Shown in pieces: positions 15,298 through 24,636 of a stretch of 64,000 bases of DNA. How positions within the stretch are numbered: position 1 is the stretch's first letter; every line of letters starts with the position of its first letter. The stretch covers positions 186,001-250,000 of the forward strand of contig NZ_JAXLPB010000005.1 of NCBI RefSeq assembly GCF_034321785.1, in the 5' to 3' direction. The DNA comes from Fulvimarina uroteuthidis. GTDB lineage: Bacteria > Pseudomonadota > Alphaproteobacteria > Rhizobiales > Rhizobiaceae. A model generated the notes under the pieces. The model saw nothing but the letters and a program-made list of their open reading frames with translations. It searched no databases and had not been told where the DNA came from. The position numbers and the translations under genes are program-made.

Positions 15298-16815
15298 ATG
15301 ACCGATTTGACGACGATTGCGGTCATCGACCTCGCCGACGACCTTGCCACCGAACGGCTCGGCTCCGATCTCGCCCTGATCTTGAAGCCGGGCGACGTGG
15401 TCGCCCTGATCGGGGACCTCGGCACCGGCAAGACCAGCCTTTCGCGAGCGCTGATCCGCGCCTTGGCTGACGATCCGCATCTCGAGGTGCCCTCGCCGAC
15501 CTTCACGCTCGTCCAGGCCTATGGCGGGCGGGTTCCCGTCTCGCATTTCGATCTGTATCGGCTCGGCGACGAGGCCGACATCGAAGAGCTCGGTTTCGAG
15601 GATGCGCTCGAGACGGGTGCCGCGATCGTCGAGTGGCCGCAGAAGGTGCCTGCGGTTCTGTCCCGGGCGAACATCGTCATCGAATTCCAGACGAGCGAGG
15701 ATCACGACGGGCGCCGCGCCGCGGTCGCGGCGCGCGGTCACGCCGTCCAGCGCGTCACGCGAACCCTCGAGATCCGGACGTTCCTCGCGGGCATCGATCG
15801 TGCGCAGGCGGCACGCCGTCACCTGACCGGCGACGCATCGAGCCGGCGCTACGAGACCATCCTGTCGGACGGTGCGGATCTCGTCGTCATGGATTCGCCT
15901 CGGCAGGCCGACGGCCCGCCCATCCGCGACGGCCTGCCCTACAGCCAGCTCGTTCATCTCGCCGAGGACGTGCGCCCCTTCGTGGCGGTGTCCCGGGCGC
16001 TGCGCGATGCCGGTTTCTGCGCGCCCAGCATCATCGCGCAGGATCTCGAACGCGGCCTTCTCGTGACGAACAATCTCGGCGCAAGGACGCTCCTCGACGA
16101 TACGGGCCAGCCCGATCCGCAGCGATACCGCGCAGCCATGGAGTTTCTCACGGCCCTTCATCTGACGATCTGGTCGCGGGACCTGCCCGTCGACGACGCC
16201 AGCCAGCACAGCGTGCCCGACTACGACGCGCGTGCGATGATGATCGAGGCCGAACTTCTCGTCGACTGGTATGTGCCGGACGTTTTGGGCCGCAAGGCCA
16301 GCGCCGACGAACGCGACCGGTTCGCCGAGGCCTGGTCGATGGCCTTCTCGGAACTCGCCGACACCGAGCGTTCGCTGGTGCTTCGCGATTTCCACTCCCC
16401 GAACATTCTCTGGCAGCCCGATGCGATCGGCACGTCGCGGATCGGCGTCATCGATTTCCAGGATGCGATGATCGGTCCGACGGCCTACGACGTCGCCTCG
16501 CTGGCCCAGGATGCGCGGGTCGCCATGTCGCCGGAACTCGAGGCCTCGCTCGTCGCCGCCTACGTCGCCGCGCGGCGCAAGGACAATCCGGACTTCAACG
16601 CTTTCTTCTTCGAACGCGACTATGCTGTCATGGCGGCGCAGCGCGCGACGAAGATCCTCGGCATCTTCGTCCGGCTCGCGGTGCGCGACGGCAAACCGAA
16701 TTACCGGCGTCACATGCCACACATTATAAGCTATCTGAAACGAACCCTCGATCACCCAACGCTCTCGGCCGTCAAATCGCTTTACAGCGATTGGGGCATC
16801 GTCGAAAAGCACTGA
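15298..16815 (+). CDS. tsaE: Bifunctional TsaE (t6A ATPase) / AmgK-type sugar kinase fusion
   Basis: A 505-residue fusion. Residues 1-140 are TsaE, the ATPase needed with TsaB and TsaD for threonylcarbamoyl-adenosine at tRNA position 37, with Walker A GDLGTGKTS (39-47), SPTFTLV and HFDLYRL. Residues from about 155 to the end are an aminoglycoside-phosphotransferase-like kinase, with RDFHSPNILW and VIDFQDA as catalytic and metal-binding loops. This part resembles AmgK, which phosphorylates N-acetylmuramate in cell-wall recycling. The next gene, murU, encodes the following step. An alternative ATG at 15214 overlaps the divL stop (ATGA) and would add 28 residues; 15298 is preferred because TsaE similarity begins there. 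Confidence 0.9.
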   Translation: MTDLTTIAVIDLADDLATERLGSDLALILKPGDVVALIGDLGTGKTSLSRALIRALADDPHLEVPSPTFTLVQAYGGRVPVSHFDLYRLGDEADIEELGFEDALETGAAIVEWPQKVPAVLSRANIVIEFQTSEDHDGRRAAVAARGHAVQRVTRTLEIRTFLAGIDRAQAARRHLTGDASSRRYETILSDGADLVVMDSPRQADGPPIRDGLPYSQLVHLAEDVRPFVAVSRALRDAGFCAPSIIAQDLERGLLVTNNLGARTLLDDTGQPDPQRYRAAMEFLTALHLTIWSRDLPVDDASQHSVPDYDARAMMIEAELLVDWYVPDVLGRKASADERDRFAEAWSMAFSELADTERSLVLRDFHSPNILWQPDAIGTSRIGVIDFQDAMIGPTAYDVASLAQDARVAMSPELEASLVAAYVAARRKDNPDFNAFFFERDYAVMAAQRATKILGIFVRLAVRDGKPNYRRHMPHIISYLKRTLDHPTLSAVKSLYSDWGIVEKH

Positions 16816-16832
16816 ACTCACTCGGGCAGGCA

Positions 16833-17582
16833 ATGGCAGCTATGACCATCCCAAACGTTCAACCTGTCAGGCCGAAAACGGCGATGATGCTCTCCGCCGG
16901 TCTCGGCAAGCGGCTGCGGCCGATCACGTCGACGGTCCCCAAGCCTCTCGTGGAAGTGCGCGGCAAGGCGCTGATCGATTACGGGCTGGATTCGCTGGCG
17001 CGCGCCGGGGTCGAGCGCGTGGTGGTCAACGTTCATTATCTCCCCGACCTCATGCGGGCCCATCTGCGCAAGCGACGCGACCTCGAAATCGTCATCTCGG
17101 AAGAACCGGACGAGCTTCTCGATTCGGGTGGCGGCATCGTCAATGCCCTGCCCTACTTGGGTTCGGACCCGTTCTTCGTCCTTAACTCCGATACGTTCTG
17201 GATCGAGAGCTACCGGGCCAATCTCGACGTGCTGGCCGATCTTTGGCGGCCGGACCTCATGGATGTCAGCCTCCTCATCGCCGACATGGCGCAGTCGACC
17301 GGCTATGAGGGACGCGGCGATTTCGTGATGGATGTGAGCGGCAAGCTGACCCGGCGCGAAGAGCGGGACATGTCGCCTTTCATCTATGCCGGGGCCGGCA
17401 TCTTCAAGCCGGACGTCTTCGAAGGCTACGAAGCCGAACCGTTCTCCCTCAACAAGATCTTCGATGCGGGAATCGAATCGGAACGTCTCTACGGCGTTCG
17501 GCTGAGCGGGCTGTGGCTGACCGTCGGCACGCCGCCGGCGATCAAGCAGGCCGAAGCCGCGTTTCTCGCCAGCGCCGCCTGA
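16833..17582 (+). CDS. murU: N-acetylmuramate-1-phosphate uridylyltransferase-like nucleotidyltransferase
   Basis: A 249-residue sugar-phosphate nucleotidyltransferase. It starts with the nucleotide-binding loop LSAGLGKRLRP followed by VPKPL, then LNSDTFW (metal-binding Asp) and near the end LWLTVGTP. This short NTP-transferase form without a hexapeptide-repeat domain is that of MurU, which converts MurNAc-1-phosphate to UDP-MurNAc in cell-wall recycling. It starts 17 bases after the AmgK-containing gene, and the pair matches the AmgK-MurU shunt that bypasses de novo UDP-MurNAc synthesis. A second ATG at 16842 is also possible. Other sugar phosphates cannot be excluded as substrates. Confidence 0.88.
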   Translation: MAAMTIPNVQPVRPKTAMMLSAGLGKRLRPITSTVPKPLVEVRGKALIDYGLDSLARAGVERVVVNVHYLPDLMRAHLRKRRDLEIVISEEPDELLDSGGGIVNALPYLGSDPFFVLNSDTFWIESYRANLDVLADLWRPDLMDVSLLIADMAQSTGYEGRGDFVMDVSGKLTRREERDMSPFIYAGAGIFKPDVFEGYEAEPFSLNKIFDAGIESERLYGVRLSGLWLTVGTPPAIKQAEAAFLASAA

Positions 17583-17749
17583 CCGGTTCCGCAAAGCGCC
17601 TGTCTCCACTCCCAATGCGACGGCTTGCGCGCGACGGCGCAAGGCCGGATCGCCGAAAAATTCTCTCGTCATGGGAAGCGTGATCTTCGCTCGGCCGATG
17701 ATATAAGGGCGTTGCGGCCCGTCTTTGGCGCCGTTTTGGAGAGACATTC

Positions 17750-18106
17750 ATGCTCAGATTTCTTTTGGGCGGCGCCATCGCCACCTTGATGCTCGCAACG
17801 CCGACCCTTGCCGATCCCTCCGGCGTCTACGCCGTGTCCGGCTACAATCCCGATGGATCGAGCTATGAGGGAGAGGTTCTCGTCTCCCGTGTCGGCGACA
17901 CGTTCGCGCTCTCCTACACGATCGGCGACGACACGTTTACCGGAACCGCCTTGGGGGACGACGAGGTGCTGGCCGTCGGATATACGTCCGGCAACGACGA
18001 TGTGGGCGTTGCCCTGATGGTGGAGAGCGAGAACGGCTTCGAGGGCGTCTGGACCTTCCTCGGCTCGAAAACCATGGCCGTGGAGACATGGACCGCGCAG
18101 CAGTAG
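17750..18106 (+). CDS. Small secreted protein of unknown function
   Basis: A 118-residue protein with a clear Sec signal peptide (residues 1-21, cleavage after TLA), leaving a mature domain of about 97 residues rich in Gly, Thr, Asp and beta-strand formers, with no cysteines. The pattern GVYAVSGYNPDGSSYEG resembles a family of small periplasmic proteins common in rhizobia, sometimes labelled fibronectin-binding without evidence. GAGAGA precedes the ATG. The gene is monocistronic, convergent with the ABC exporter genes. I do not recognise a function. Confidence 0.75.
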   Translation: MLRFLLGGAIATLMLATPTLADPSGVYAVSGYNPDGSSYEGEVLVSRVGDTFALSYTIGDDTFTGTALGDDEVLAVGYTSGNDDVGVALMVESENGFEGVWTFLGSKTMAVETWTAQQ

Positions 18107-18263
18107 GACGCGGCGTTCGACGGGTCGGTGTCGAAGCCCCGGGACGCAACGTCTCTCGATCGCCGGGCGGGGCCCTTCGGGGCGCCGGACCCGTGTGGAC
18201 CTGACACCGTTGCGAGTGCGGCCGATCGCGGGCGCCGGCAAATGGTCTGGAATGGCCGGGCGC

Positions 18264-20174
18264 CTATTGCGCGGCCTCGGCCGCGAGTTCGCCGAGGAAG
18301 CCGCCCGACTGCCGGCGCCAGAGCTGGGCGTAAAGCCCATCCTTCCCGATCAGGTCCTGATGGCGTCCTTCCTCGACGATCCGGCCTTCGTCGATGACGA
18401 TCAGCCGATCGAGCGATGCGATCGTGGACAGGCGGTGGGCGATCGCGATCACCGTCTTGCCCTGCATCATGACGTTGAGGTTCTCCTGGATCGCGGCCTC
18501 GACCTCGGAATCGAGCGCGCTCGTCGCCTCGTCGAGGATCAGGATCGGCGCATCCTTAAACAGCACGCGGGCGATCGCGATGCGCTGGCGCTGGCCGCCG
18601 GACAGCTTGATGCCGCGCTCGCCGACGGTCGCCTTGTATCCGGCATTGCCCTTCGGATCGCGCAAGGTCGGGATGAAGGACGCGGCGTTCGCGCGCCGCG
18701 CCGCCTCGTAGATCTCGGCGTCGCTGACATCGCTGCGCCCATAGGCGATGTTCTCGCGGATCGAGCGATGCAGGAGCCCGGTATCCTGCGTGACCACGCC
18801 GATCGCCGCGCGCAGCGAGGCCTGGGTCACCGCCGATATGTTCTGCCCATCGATCGTGATCCGTCCGGATTCGACATCGTAGAGGCGCAGGAGAAGATTG
18901 ACGAGCGTGGTCTTGCCCGCGCCCGACCGGCCGACCAGACCGACCTTCTCGCCCGGCCGGATGGTAAGGTTGAAATGCTCGATGATGCCGCTGCCCTTGC
19001 CGTAATGGAAGGTGATGTCCTCGAAGGAAACCCCGCCCTTCCGGACGGACAGAACCGCGGCGTCCGGCTTGTCCACCAGCGTCGGTCTTGGACTGATCGT
19101 AGCGACGGCGTCCTGGATCGTTCCGTAATTGCGCACCAGCCCGTTGATGTTGAACATCATCCAGCCCGACATCTGGTTCAGCCTCAGAACGAGCCCGAGC
19201 GCGGCGGCGACGCCGCCCGTCGAGATCGATCCAGCCTGCCAGCCGATGACGGCCACCCAGCCGACACCCGTCATCATCAGTCCGTTGAGAACGGCGATCG
19301 CGGTCCGAATGGTCGTCAGCGCCCGGCAAAGCCGGCGCACAGCCTCGACATAGTTGGCGAAACCGTTCTTGACGAAGGCATCTTCCTTGCGCGTCGAATC
19401 GAACAGCTTGACCGAGAGGATGTTGGTGAAGCTGTCGACGACGCGGCCCGTCCACACCGAATTGGCGTTCGCCCGTTCGCGCCCGAGGATCCGGATCTGC
19501 GGCAGGATGTTGCGGATGATCCAGACATAGCCGAGCGACCAGAGCGCCAGAACGGCGGTCATCCGCCAGTCGATTGCGCCGAGGATCGTCGCCGTCAGGA
19601 TCACGAAGGTGACGAAGGACCAGAAGGTCTGCAGGATGGTGATGACGAAATCGCCGGTGGCCTGGCCGCCCTGCTGCACTTTCTGTGCAAGCCGCCCGGC
19701 GAAATCGTTCTGGAAGAACGTGTAGCTTTGCTCGATCACGCGCCGGTAGCTCTGCCACCTGATGCGGTTGAAGAAACTGGGAGCGATCATCTGTTCCTCG
19801 AGCACCGATCCGGCGAACAGCACGAGCGCCCGTCCGATCAGCGTGACGAAGAAGAGCGAGGCGATCAGCCAGAAATGTTCGGCGAGAAGCTGCGAGGGTT
19901 CCGTACTTTCCATCGCATCGATCAGCCAGCCGACGCCGGTGAACATGACCGCTTCGATGAGGCCGGTCAGCCCCCCGATGACGAGGAGCCCGATCAGCGG
20001 CCACTTGGCCTGCTTGGCGAAATGCCAGATGAACGCGTTCGCCGTGTCCGGCAGCGGTTCCAGATGGCCGATGCGGTTGACGCCGTTCGCCCCATCCTCC
20101 CGGCTCGCAGGATCGCCCTGATCCTCGAACGGGTCGAGGACGTGTTCGAACCGCTTCAAAAACCCGTCCATCAT
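18264..20174 (-). CDS. ABC exporter half-transporter (permease-ATPase fusion), second of a pair
   Basis: A 636-residue protein with an N-terminal six-span membrane domain (about 50-350) and a C-terminal ATPase: Walker A GRSGAGKTT, signature LSGGQRQRIA, Walker B ILILDEATSALD and switch AHRLST. This is a type IV (B-family) exporter half, acting as a dimer in the inner membrane. Its start overlaps the stop of the upstream ABC gene by one base, so the two proteins probably form a heterodimer. Both ATPase domains keep the catalytic glutamate, unlike many heterodimeric exporters with one degenerate site. The substrate is unknown; lipids, drugs or peptides are all exported by the family. Confidence 0.9.
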   Translation of the reverse strand: MMDGFLKRFEHVLDPFEDQGDPASREDGANGVNRIGHLEPLPDTANAFIWHFAKQAKWPLIGLLVIGGLTGLIEAVMFTGVGWLIDAMESTEPSQLLAEHFWLIASLFFVTLIGRALVLFAGSVLEEQMIAPSFFNRIRWQSYRRVIEQSYTFFQNDFAGRLAQKVQQGGQATGDFVITILQTFWSFVTFVILTATILGAIDWRMTAVLALWSLGYVWIIRNILPQIRILGRERANANSVWTGRVVDSFTNILSVKLFDSTRKEDAFVKNGFANYVEAVRRLCRALTTIRTAIAVLNGLMMTGVGWVAVIGWQAGSISTGGVAAALGLVLRLNQMSGWMMFNINGLVRNYGTIQDAVATISPRPTLVDKPDAAVLSVRKGGVSFEDITFHYGKGSGIIEHFNLTIRPGEKVGLVGRSGAGKTTLVNLLLRLYDVESGRITIDGQNISAVTQASLRAAIGVVTQDTGLLHRSIRENIAYGRSDVSDAEIYEAARRANAASFIPTLRDPKGNAGYKATVGERGIKLSGGQRQRIAIARVLFKDAPILILDEATSALDSEVEAAIQENLNVMMQGKTVIAIAHRLSTIASLDRLIVIDEGRIVEEGRHQDLIGKDGLYAQLWRRQSGGFLGELAAEAAQ

Positions 20175-22042
20175 TATTCGGCGGCCCTTGCTTCGTCGTT
20201 TGCGACCGGCTCCGTGCTCGGCAGAAAGCCGCCCGCCTGGCGCGCCCAGAGCTGGGCATAAAGCCCGCCGGACGCGGCAAGCTCCCGGTGCGTGCCCTGT
20301 TCGACGATCCGGCCCTCATCGAGGACGATCAGCCGATCGAGCGCTGCGATCGTGGACAGGCGGTGGGCGACGGCGATGACGGTCTTGTTCTCCATCAGGC
20401 GGTAGAGATTGTCGGAGATGGCGGCTTCGACTTCGGAATCGAGCGCGCTGGTGGCTTCGTCGAGCAGCAGAATCGGCGCATCCTTCAACATAACGCGGGC
20501 GATCGCGATACGCTGGCGCTGGCCGCCGGACAATTTGACGCCCCGCTCGCCGACTTCGGCATCGAGACCGCGCTGGCCCTTGTGATCGACCAGTTCGGCG
20601 ATGAAGTCGTCGGCCTTCGCGGCCCGGATCGCCTCCTCGACCTGGGCGTCGCTCGCATCGGGAAGGCCGTAGAGAATGTTATCGCGGATCGAGCGGTGCA
20701 GCAGCGAGGTGTCCTGCGTCACCATGCCGATCTTCTCGCGCAACGCGTCCTGCGGCACGTCGCGAATATCGACGCCATCGATCAGGATCCGGCCACGCTC
20801 CACGTCGTGGAAGCGGAGGAGAAGATTGAGGATCGTCGATTTGCCCGCCCCCGACCGCCCGACGAGACCGATCTTCTCGCCGGGGCGGATGTCGAGGCAG
20901 AAATGATCGAGAACGCCGCCCTGCTTGCCATAGTGGAAGTCGACGGAATCGAACCGGATCTCGCCCTTCTTGACTGCCAGCTCTTCGGCCTTCGATCCGT
21001 CCGTCACCTGGTGCTTGAGCCTGAACGTCGCCATGCCGTCGCGGATGGTGCCGAGGTTCTCGAAAAGCGCCGAGACCTCCCACATGATCCACTGGCTCAT
21101 GCCCTGGACCCTGAGGACGAGGCCGATCGCGGCCGCGATGATGCCGGCCGTCACCGCGCCCGACGTCCACGACAGGACGCCGACCAGGCCGACGCCGAAC
21201 AGGAGCAGCGAGTTGAGGAGCTGCAGCGTGACGATGAGCTGCGTCATCAGACGCGACTGTCCGTAGACCGGATCGAGGAAGATCCGCATCGAAGTGCGGG
21301 CATAGTCGGCCTCGCGCCGCGTGTGCGCGAAGAGCTTGACCGTCTGGATGTTGGCATAGGCATCGACGACGCGGCCGGTCATTTCCGCGCGCGCATCCGC
21401 CTGGCGCTCGGAGACCCGGTCGAGGCGCGGCACGAAATAGACCAGCGCGCAGAGATAGAGCGCAAGCCAGCCGAGAAAGGGCAGCGCCATCCGCCAGTCC
21501 GTTGCGCCGACGACGAACAGGATGCCGGTGAAATAGACCGCGACGTAGAGGAAGACGTCGATCGATTTCGTGATCACCTCGCGCACCGCGAGCGCCGTCT
21601 GCATCAGCTTCTGGGAGACCCGTCCGGCGAACTCGTCCTGGAAGAACGTGACCGAATGGCCGAGCAGCCAGCGATGCATGGTGTAGCGGAACCGCATCGG
21701 CAGATTGCCGAAAATCGCCTGGAAGCTGAGGAGCCCGTCCATCAGTATGAGACCCGGCATGACGAACAGAACGAGAATGCCGAGGCCGAAGAGGTGCCAG
21801 CCGTAATCGACCAGGAACGTGTCCGGATCGGAGTTGGCGAACCAGTCCACGATTTCGCCGAGAAACGAGAACAAGGAGACTTCGATGGCCGAGAAGACGA
21901 TGGTGAGGGCCGCAAGCGCGAACAGAGCCCGCGAGAACGGACGCGCGAAATGCCAGACGAAAGCGCGAACCGAATGGGTCGGCGGCGCGCCGACGGGTGC
22001 GTCCGGAAACGGATCGACCATCCGTTCGAAGAAGCCAAACAT
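20174..22042 (-). CDS. ABC exporter half-transporter (permease-ATPase fusion), first of a pair
   Basis: A 622-residue protein with the same architecture as its neighbour: six membrane spans in residues 35-340 and an ATPase with GRSGAGKST, LSGGQRQRIA, ILLLDEATSALD and AHRLST. The ATG at 22042 gives the family-like start MFGFFE; an ATG four codons upstream at 22054 is also in frame. No strong ribosome site is visible for either. The gene is transcribed divergently from trmL, and its promoter must lie within 22043-22254. The pair is similar to MsbA/multidrug-type exporters, but specificity cannot be read from the sequence. Confidence 0.9.
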   Translation of the reverse strand: MFGFFERMVDPFPDAPVGAPPTHSVRAFVWHFARPFSRALFALAALTIVFSAIEVSLFSFLGEIVDWFANSDPDTFLVDYGWHLFGLGILVLFVMPGLILMDGLLSFQAIFGNLPMRFRYTMHRWLLGHSVTFFQDEFAGRVSQKLMQTALAVREVITKSIDVFLYVAVYFTGILFVVGATDWRMALPFLGWLALYLCALVYFVPRLDRVSERQADARAEMTGRVVDAYANIQTVKLFAHTRREADYARTSMRIFLDPVYGQSRLMTQLIVTLQLLNSLLLFGVGLVGVLSWTSGAVTAGIIAAAIGLVLRVQGMSQWIMWEVSALFENLGTIRDGMATFRLKHQVTDGSKAEELAVKKGEIRFDSVDFHYGKQGGVLDHFCLDIRPGEKIGLVGRSGAGKSTILNLLLRFHDVERGRILIDGVDIRDVPQDALREKIGMVTQDTSLLHRSIRDNILYGLPDASDAQVEEAIRAAKADDFIAELVDHKGQRGLDAEVGERGVKLSGGQRQRIAIARVMLKDAPILLLDEATSALDSEVEAAISDNLYRLMENKTVIAVAHRLSTIAALDRLIVLDEGRIVEQGTHRELAASGGLYAQLWARQAGGFLPSTEPVANDEARAAE

Positions 22043-22254
22043 ATGAAAAACCATTCTGCGTTCGCGTGTCGTTGGGCTCGAAATCAAGGAGCGGGGAACG
22101 GAACGCCGGAGCGTTCGACGGCGTCATCGATGCGTACCGGGCTCCTCGGTGATATAGGCGCTTTGGTCAGCCGATCACACCCGGCTTTCCAGCCCCTCCA
22201 GTGCGCCCTGTTACGCACGGCACTAAACATGAAGATGACGAGATACGAGGCTCC

Positions 22255-22713
22255 ATGACGATTTCGATCGCGCTCTATCAGCCCGACATTGCCGGCAATA
22301 CGGGAGCGGTGATGCGCACGGCCGCTTGCCTCGGCCTGCGCATCGAGATTATCGAGCCGACCGGGTTCGAACTGTCCGATCGCTCGCTGAAGCGGGCGGG
22401 GATGGACTATCTGAGCCTTGCCACGCTGACGAAGCATGTCGATTTCGAAGCATTCGAAACCTGGCGAAAGGCGGAGGCAAGACGCCTGCTCCTGATGACG
22501 ACGAAAGCCGACGCCGTGGTCTGGGATTTCGATTTCAAAAGCGGCGACATCCTCATGTTCGGACGCGAGACCGCCGGCGTTCCGGACGAAGTGCACGCTG
22601 CGGCGGACGCCCGCCTGACGATTCCGATGCGCGCGGGCGCGCGTTCGATGAACCTTTCGGCGTCCGTCGCGCTCGTCGCCGGCGAAGCGGTCCGGCAACT
22701 GCGTGGCCGCTGA
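22255..22713 (+). CDS. trmL: tRNA (cytidine/uridine-2'-O)-methyltransferase TrmL
   Basis: A 152-residue SPOUT-class methyltransferase, the usual length. Motif 1 is QPDIAGNTGAVMRT, motif 2 FGRETAGVP and motif 3 SMNLSASVALV, which form the knotted SAM-binding site. TrmL methylates the ribose of the wobble nucleotide of certain leucine tRNAs. The ATG at 22255 gives a standard N-terminus; an upstream in-frame start adds 18 non-family residues. It is divergent from the ABC exporter pair. Confidence 0.95.
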   Translation: MTISIALYQPDIAGNTGAVMRTAACLGLRIEIIEPTGFELSDRSLKRAGMDYLSLATLTKHVDFEAFETWRKAEARRLLLMTTKADAVVWDFDFKSGDILMFGRETAGVPDEVHAAADARLTIPMRAGARSMNLSASVALVAGEAVRQLRGR

Positions 22714-22835
22714 CAGGCCCACGCCCCGTGACGGGGCTGCGGGCGGACCGAACCGGACGATCGCGGCGGATCGATCTCTTCTCCCGGTCCGGCGGGCATG
22801 ACGAGAGCGCACACGAACCATCCTGGACAATCACC

Positions 22836-23744
22836 ATGCTGAACAACTTCACCGCCGCCGACGTCACGGATCAGACCGGGCGCACCGTCTTCGTCACCGG
22901 CGCCAATTCGGGCATCGGCCTGGAAGTCTCGAAAGCTCTTGCTGGCCGCGGCGCGCGGGTCGTTCTCGGCTGCCGGTCGGCCGCGAAGGCCGATGCGGCC
23001 GTTGCGCAAATCCGTCTCGAATGCCCGGATGCCGATCTCGGCTTTATCGAGATCGATCTGGCTGATCTTTCGTCGGTCCGCGACGCCGCGGCACGGGCGA
23101 ACGCCGACGAGGAGATCGACGTGCTGATCAACAATGCCGGCGTCATGGTGCCGCCGCTCGGACGCACGAAGGACGGGTTCGAACTCCAGTTCGGCGTCAA
23201 TCACCTCGGACCGTTTGCCCTGACGGGCCTCATGCTCCGGACGCTGAAGGACCGGCCCAAGTCGCGCGTGATCCTGACCAGTTCGATCGCCCATCGAAAC
23301 GGCCGCATCGACTTTTGCGATCTGCACGCGCACGACCATTACAGCCGGCTGAAGCGCTACCAGATGAGCAAGCTCGCCAATCTCCTGCACATGTACGAAC
23401 TCGACCGGAGGCTGAGAACGGCGAGAGCGGAGACGATGGCACTCGCCTGCCATCCGGGCGTCGCGGACACGAACCTGATGCGGTTCCTGCCCGGGCCGGC
23501 AAGGCTTCTCATGGTGCCGGGACGTCTCTTCCTGAACAGCGCAAACGAGGGCGCCTGGCCGGCGCTTGCGGCGGCGACGTCGCAGGCGGTTTCCGGCGGC
23601 GCTTACGTCGGGCCGAGCAGACGCGGCGAAACGGCAGGTCCAGCCGGCCTTGCAAAATCCACGGAGCGGGCACGGGACCCCGAACTCGCGGCGCGGCTCT
23701 GGGCGGTGTCGACGGAGCTGACCGGTGTCGAATATCCCGTGTGA
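22836..23744 (+). CDS. SDR-family oxidoreductase (retinol-dehydrogenase-like)
   Basis: A 302-residue short-chain dehydrogenase with TGANSGIG, a basic GCRS after the second strand pointing to NADP, NNAG, a catalytic Ser in LTSSIAH and Tyr/Lys in YQMSK. The longer C-terminal region and the sequence HPGVADTNL are typical of the retinol dehydrogenase/WW-oxidoreductase-like bacterial group, whose substrates are mostly unknown. It is alone on the plus strand between trmL and the cobalamin riboswitch. No function beyond NADPH-dependent redox chemistry can be supported. Confidence 0.82.
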   Translation: MLNNFTAADVTDQTGRTVFVTGANSGIGLEVSKALAGRGARVVLGCRSAAKADAAVAQIRLECPDADLGFIEIDLADLSSVRDAAARANADEEIDVLINNAGVMVPPLGRTKDGFELQFGVNHLGPFALTGLMLRTLKDRPKSRVILTSSIAHRNGRIDFCDLHAHDHYSRLKRYQMSKLANLLHMYELDRRLRTARAETMALACHPGVADTNLMRFLPGPARLLMVPGRLFLNSANEGAWPALAAATSQAVSGGAYVGPSRRGETAGPAGLAKSTERARDPELAARLWAVSTELTGVEYPV

Positions 23745-23845
23745 CGGGCTCCGCTGTTGCCCGGGACGCATGGCGTTCATGCCGCCCGGTTGTGGACGAG
23801 GGGATCCGGGCTCGCTTTCGGCCCGCAGTCCGTTATGATGCGCGC

Positions 23846-24010
23846 GACGGTGCTTCGTTCGAAGTGAAACGGGAAGCCGGTGAGAGACCGGCACCGCCCC
23901 CGCGACTGTGATGGACCAGCGCCCTTCCGACATCGCCACTGGAGATATCCGGGAAGGCTGGAGGGTCGAAACGTCCAGAGTCAGGAGACCGGCCGTCGAA
24001 TACCAACGCC
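23846..24010 (+). promoter_or_regulatory. Cobalamin riboswitch
   Basis: The leader of hupE contains the hallmark elements of the adenosylcobalamin aptamer in order: GGGAA, GCCGGTGAGAGACCGGC (hairpin with its loop), a cytosine-rich GCCCCCGCGACTGTGA core, and the B12 box AGTCAGGAGACCGGCC at 23979-23994. A short hairpin, tggga/tccca at 24013-24029, lies just before the Shine-Dalgarno AAAGGAG (24031-24037), so control is probably at translation. The 5' boundary is approximate. Confidence 0.95.
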
Positions 24011-24041
24011 CATGGGACGGCGGGTCCCACAAAGGAGCAGC

Positions 24042-24629
24042 ATGCGCAAAATTCTCTTAACCCTCGGACTTGTCCTGACCCCGGCGGTCGCGTTCGCCCA
24101 TACGGGCGGCGGCGAAGCGAGTGGTTTCCTGCACGGGTTCGGCCACCCGGTCGGCGGTCTCGATCACGTGCTCGCCATGGTCGGCGTCGGCATTCTTGCC
24201 TTCGTCCTCGGGGGACGGGCTCTCTGGCTCGTGCCGGCGGCGTTCGTCGCCATGATGGTCGTGGGCTTCGCTCTCGGGATCAATCTCGTGGATCTGCCCA
24301 TGGTGGAACTCGGGATCGCTCTGTCGATCGTCGTCATCGGCGGCGCGGCCGCCCTCGGCCGCTCCCTGCCGCTCGGTCTCGCCATGGCCCTCGTCGGGGT
24401 TTTCGCCATTTTCCACGGACATGCGCATGGCACTGAGATGCCGGCGAATTCCGGGGGGCTGACCTATGCGCTCGGCTTCGTTCTCGCGACCGCCCTGCTC
24501 CATGCCGCCGGCGTCCTGGCAAGCCTTGCAGCCGCGCGGGCGATTGGCCGGCACGGCCAAATGGTGGCGCGTGCCGCAGGCGGCCTGTTCGCCGTCGGCG
24601 GCCTCGGCGTCCTTTCGGGCTGGCTCTGA
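24042..24629 (+). CDS. hupE: HupE/UreJ-family metal (cobalt/nickel) transporter
   Basis: A 195-residue membrane protein with a signal-like first segment ending at AFA, then the metal-binding motif around His20 and HPVGGLDHVLAM, and about six hydrophobic spans. HupE/UreJ proteins import nickel or cobalt. The cobalamin riboswitch directly upstream implies repression when B12 is plentiful, so cobalt is the likely metal here. AAAGGAG precedes the ATG at 24042. A GC-rich hairpin follows the stop. It is a single-gene unit, with no cobalamin synthesis gene in the window. Confidence 0.93.
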   Translation: MRKILLTLGLVLTPAVAFAHTGGGEASGFLHGFGHPVGGLDHVLAMVGVGILAFVLGGRALWLVPAAFVAMMVVGFALGINLVDLPMVELGIALSIVVIGGAAALGRSLPLGLAMALVGVFAIFHGHAHGTEMPANSGGLTYALGFVLATALLHAAGVLASLAAARAIGRHGQMVARAAGGLFAVGGLGVLSGWL

Positions 24630-24636
24630 AACTGCA

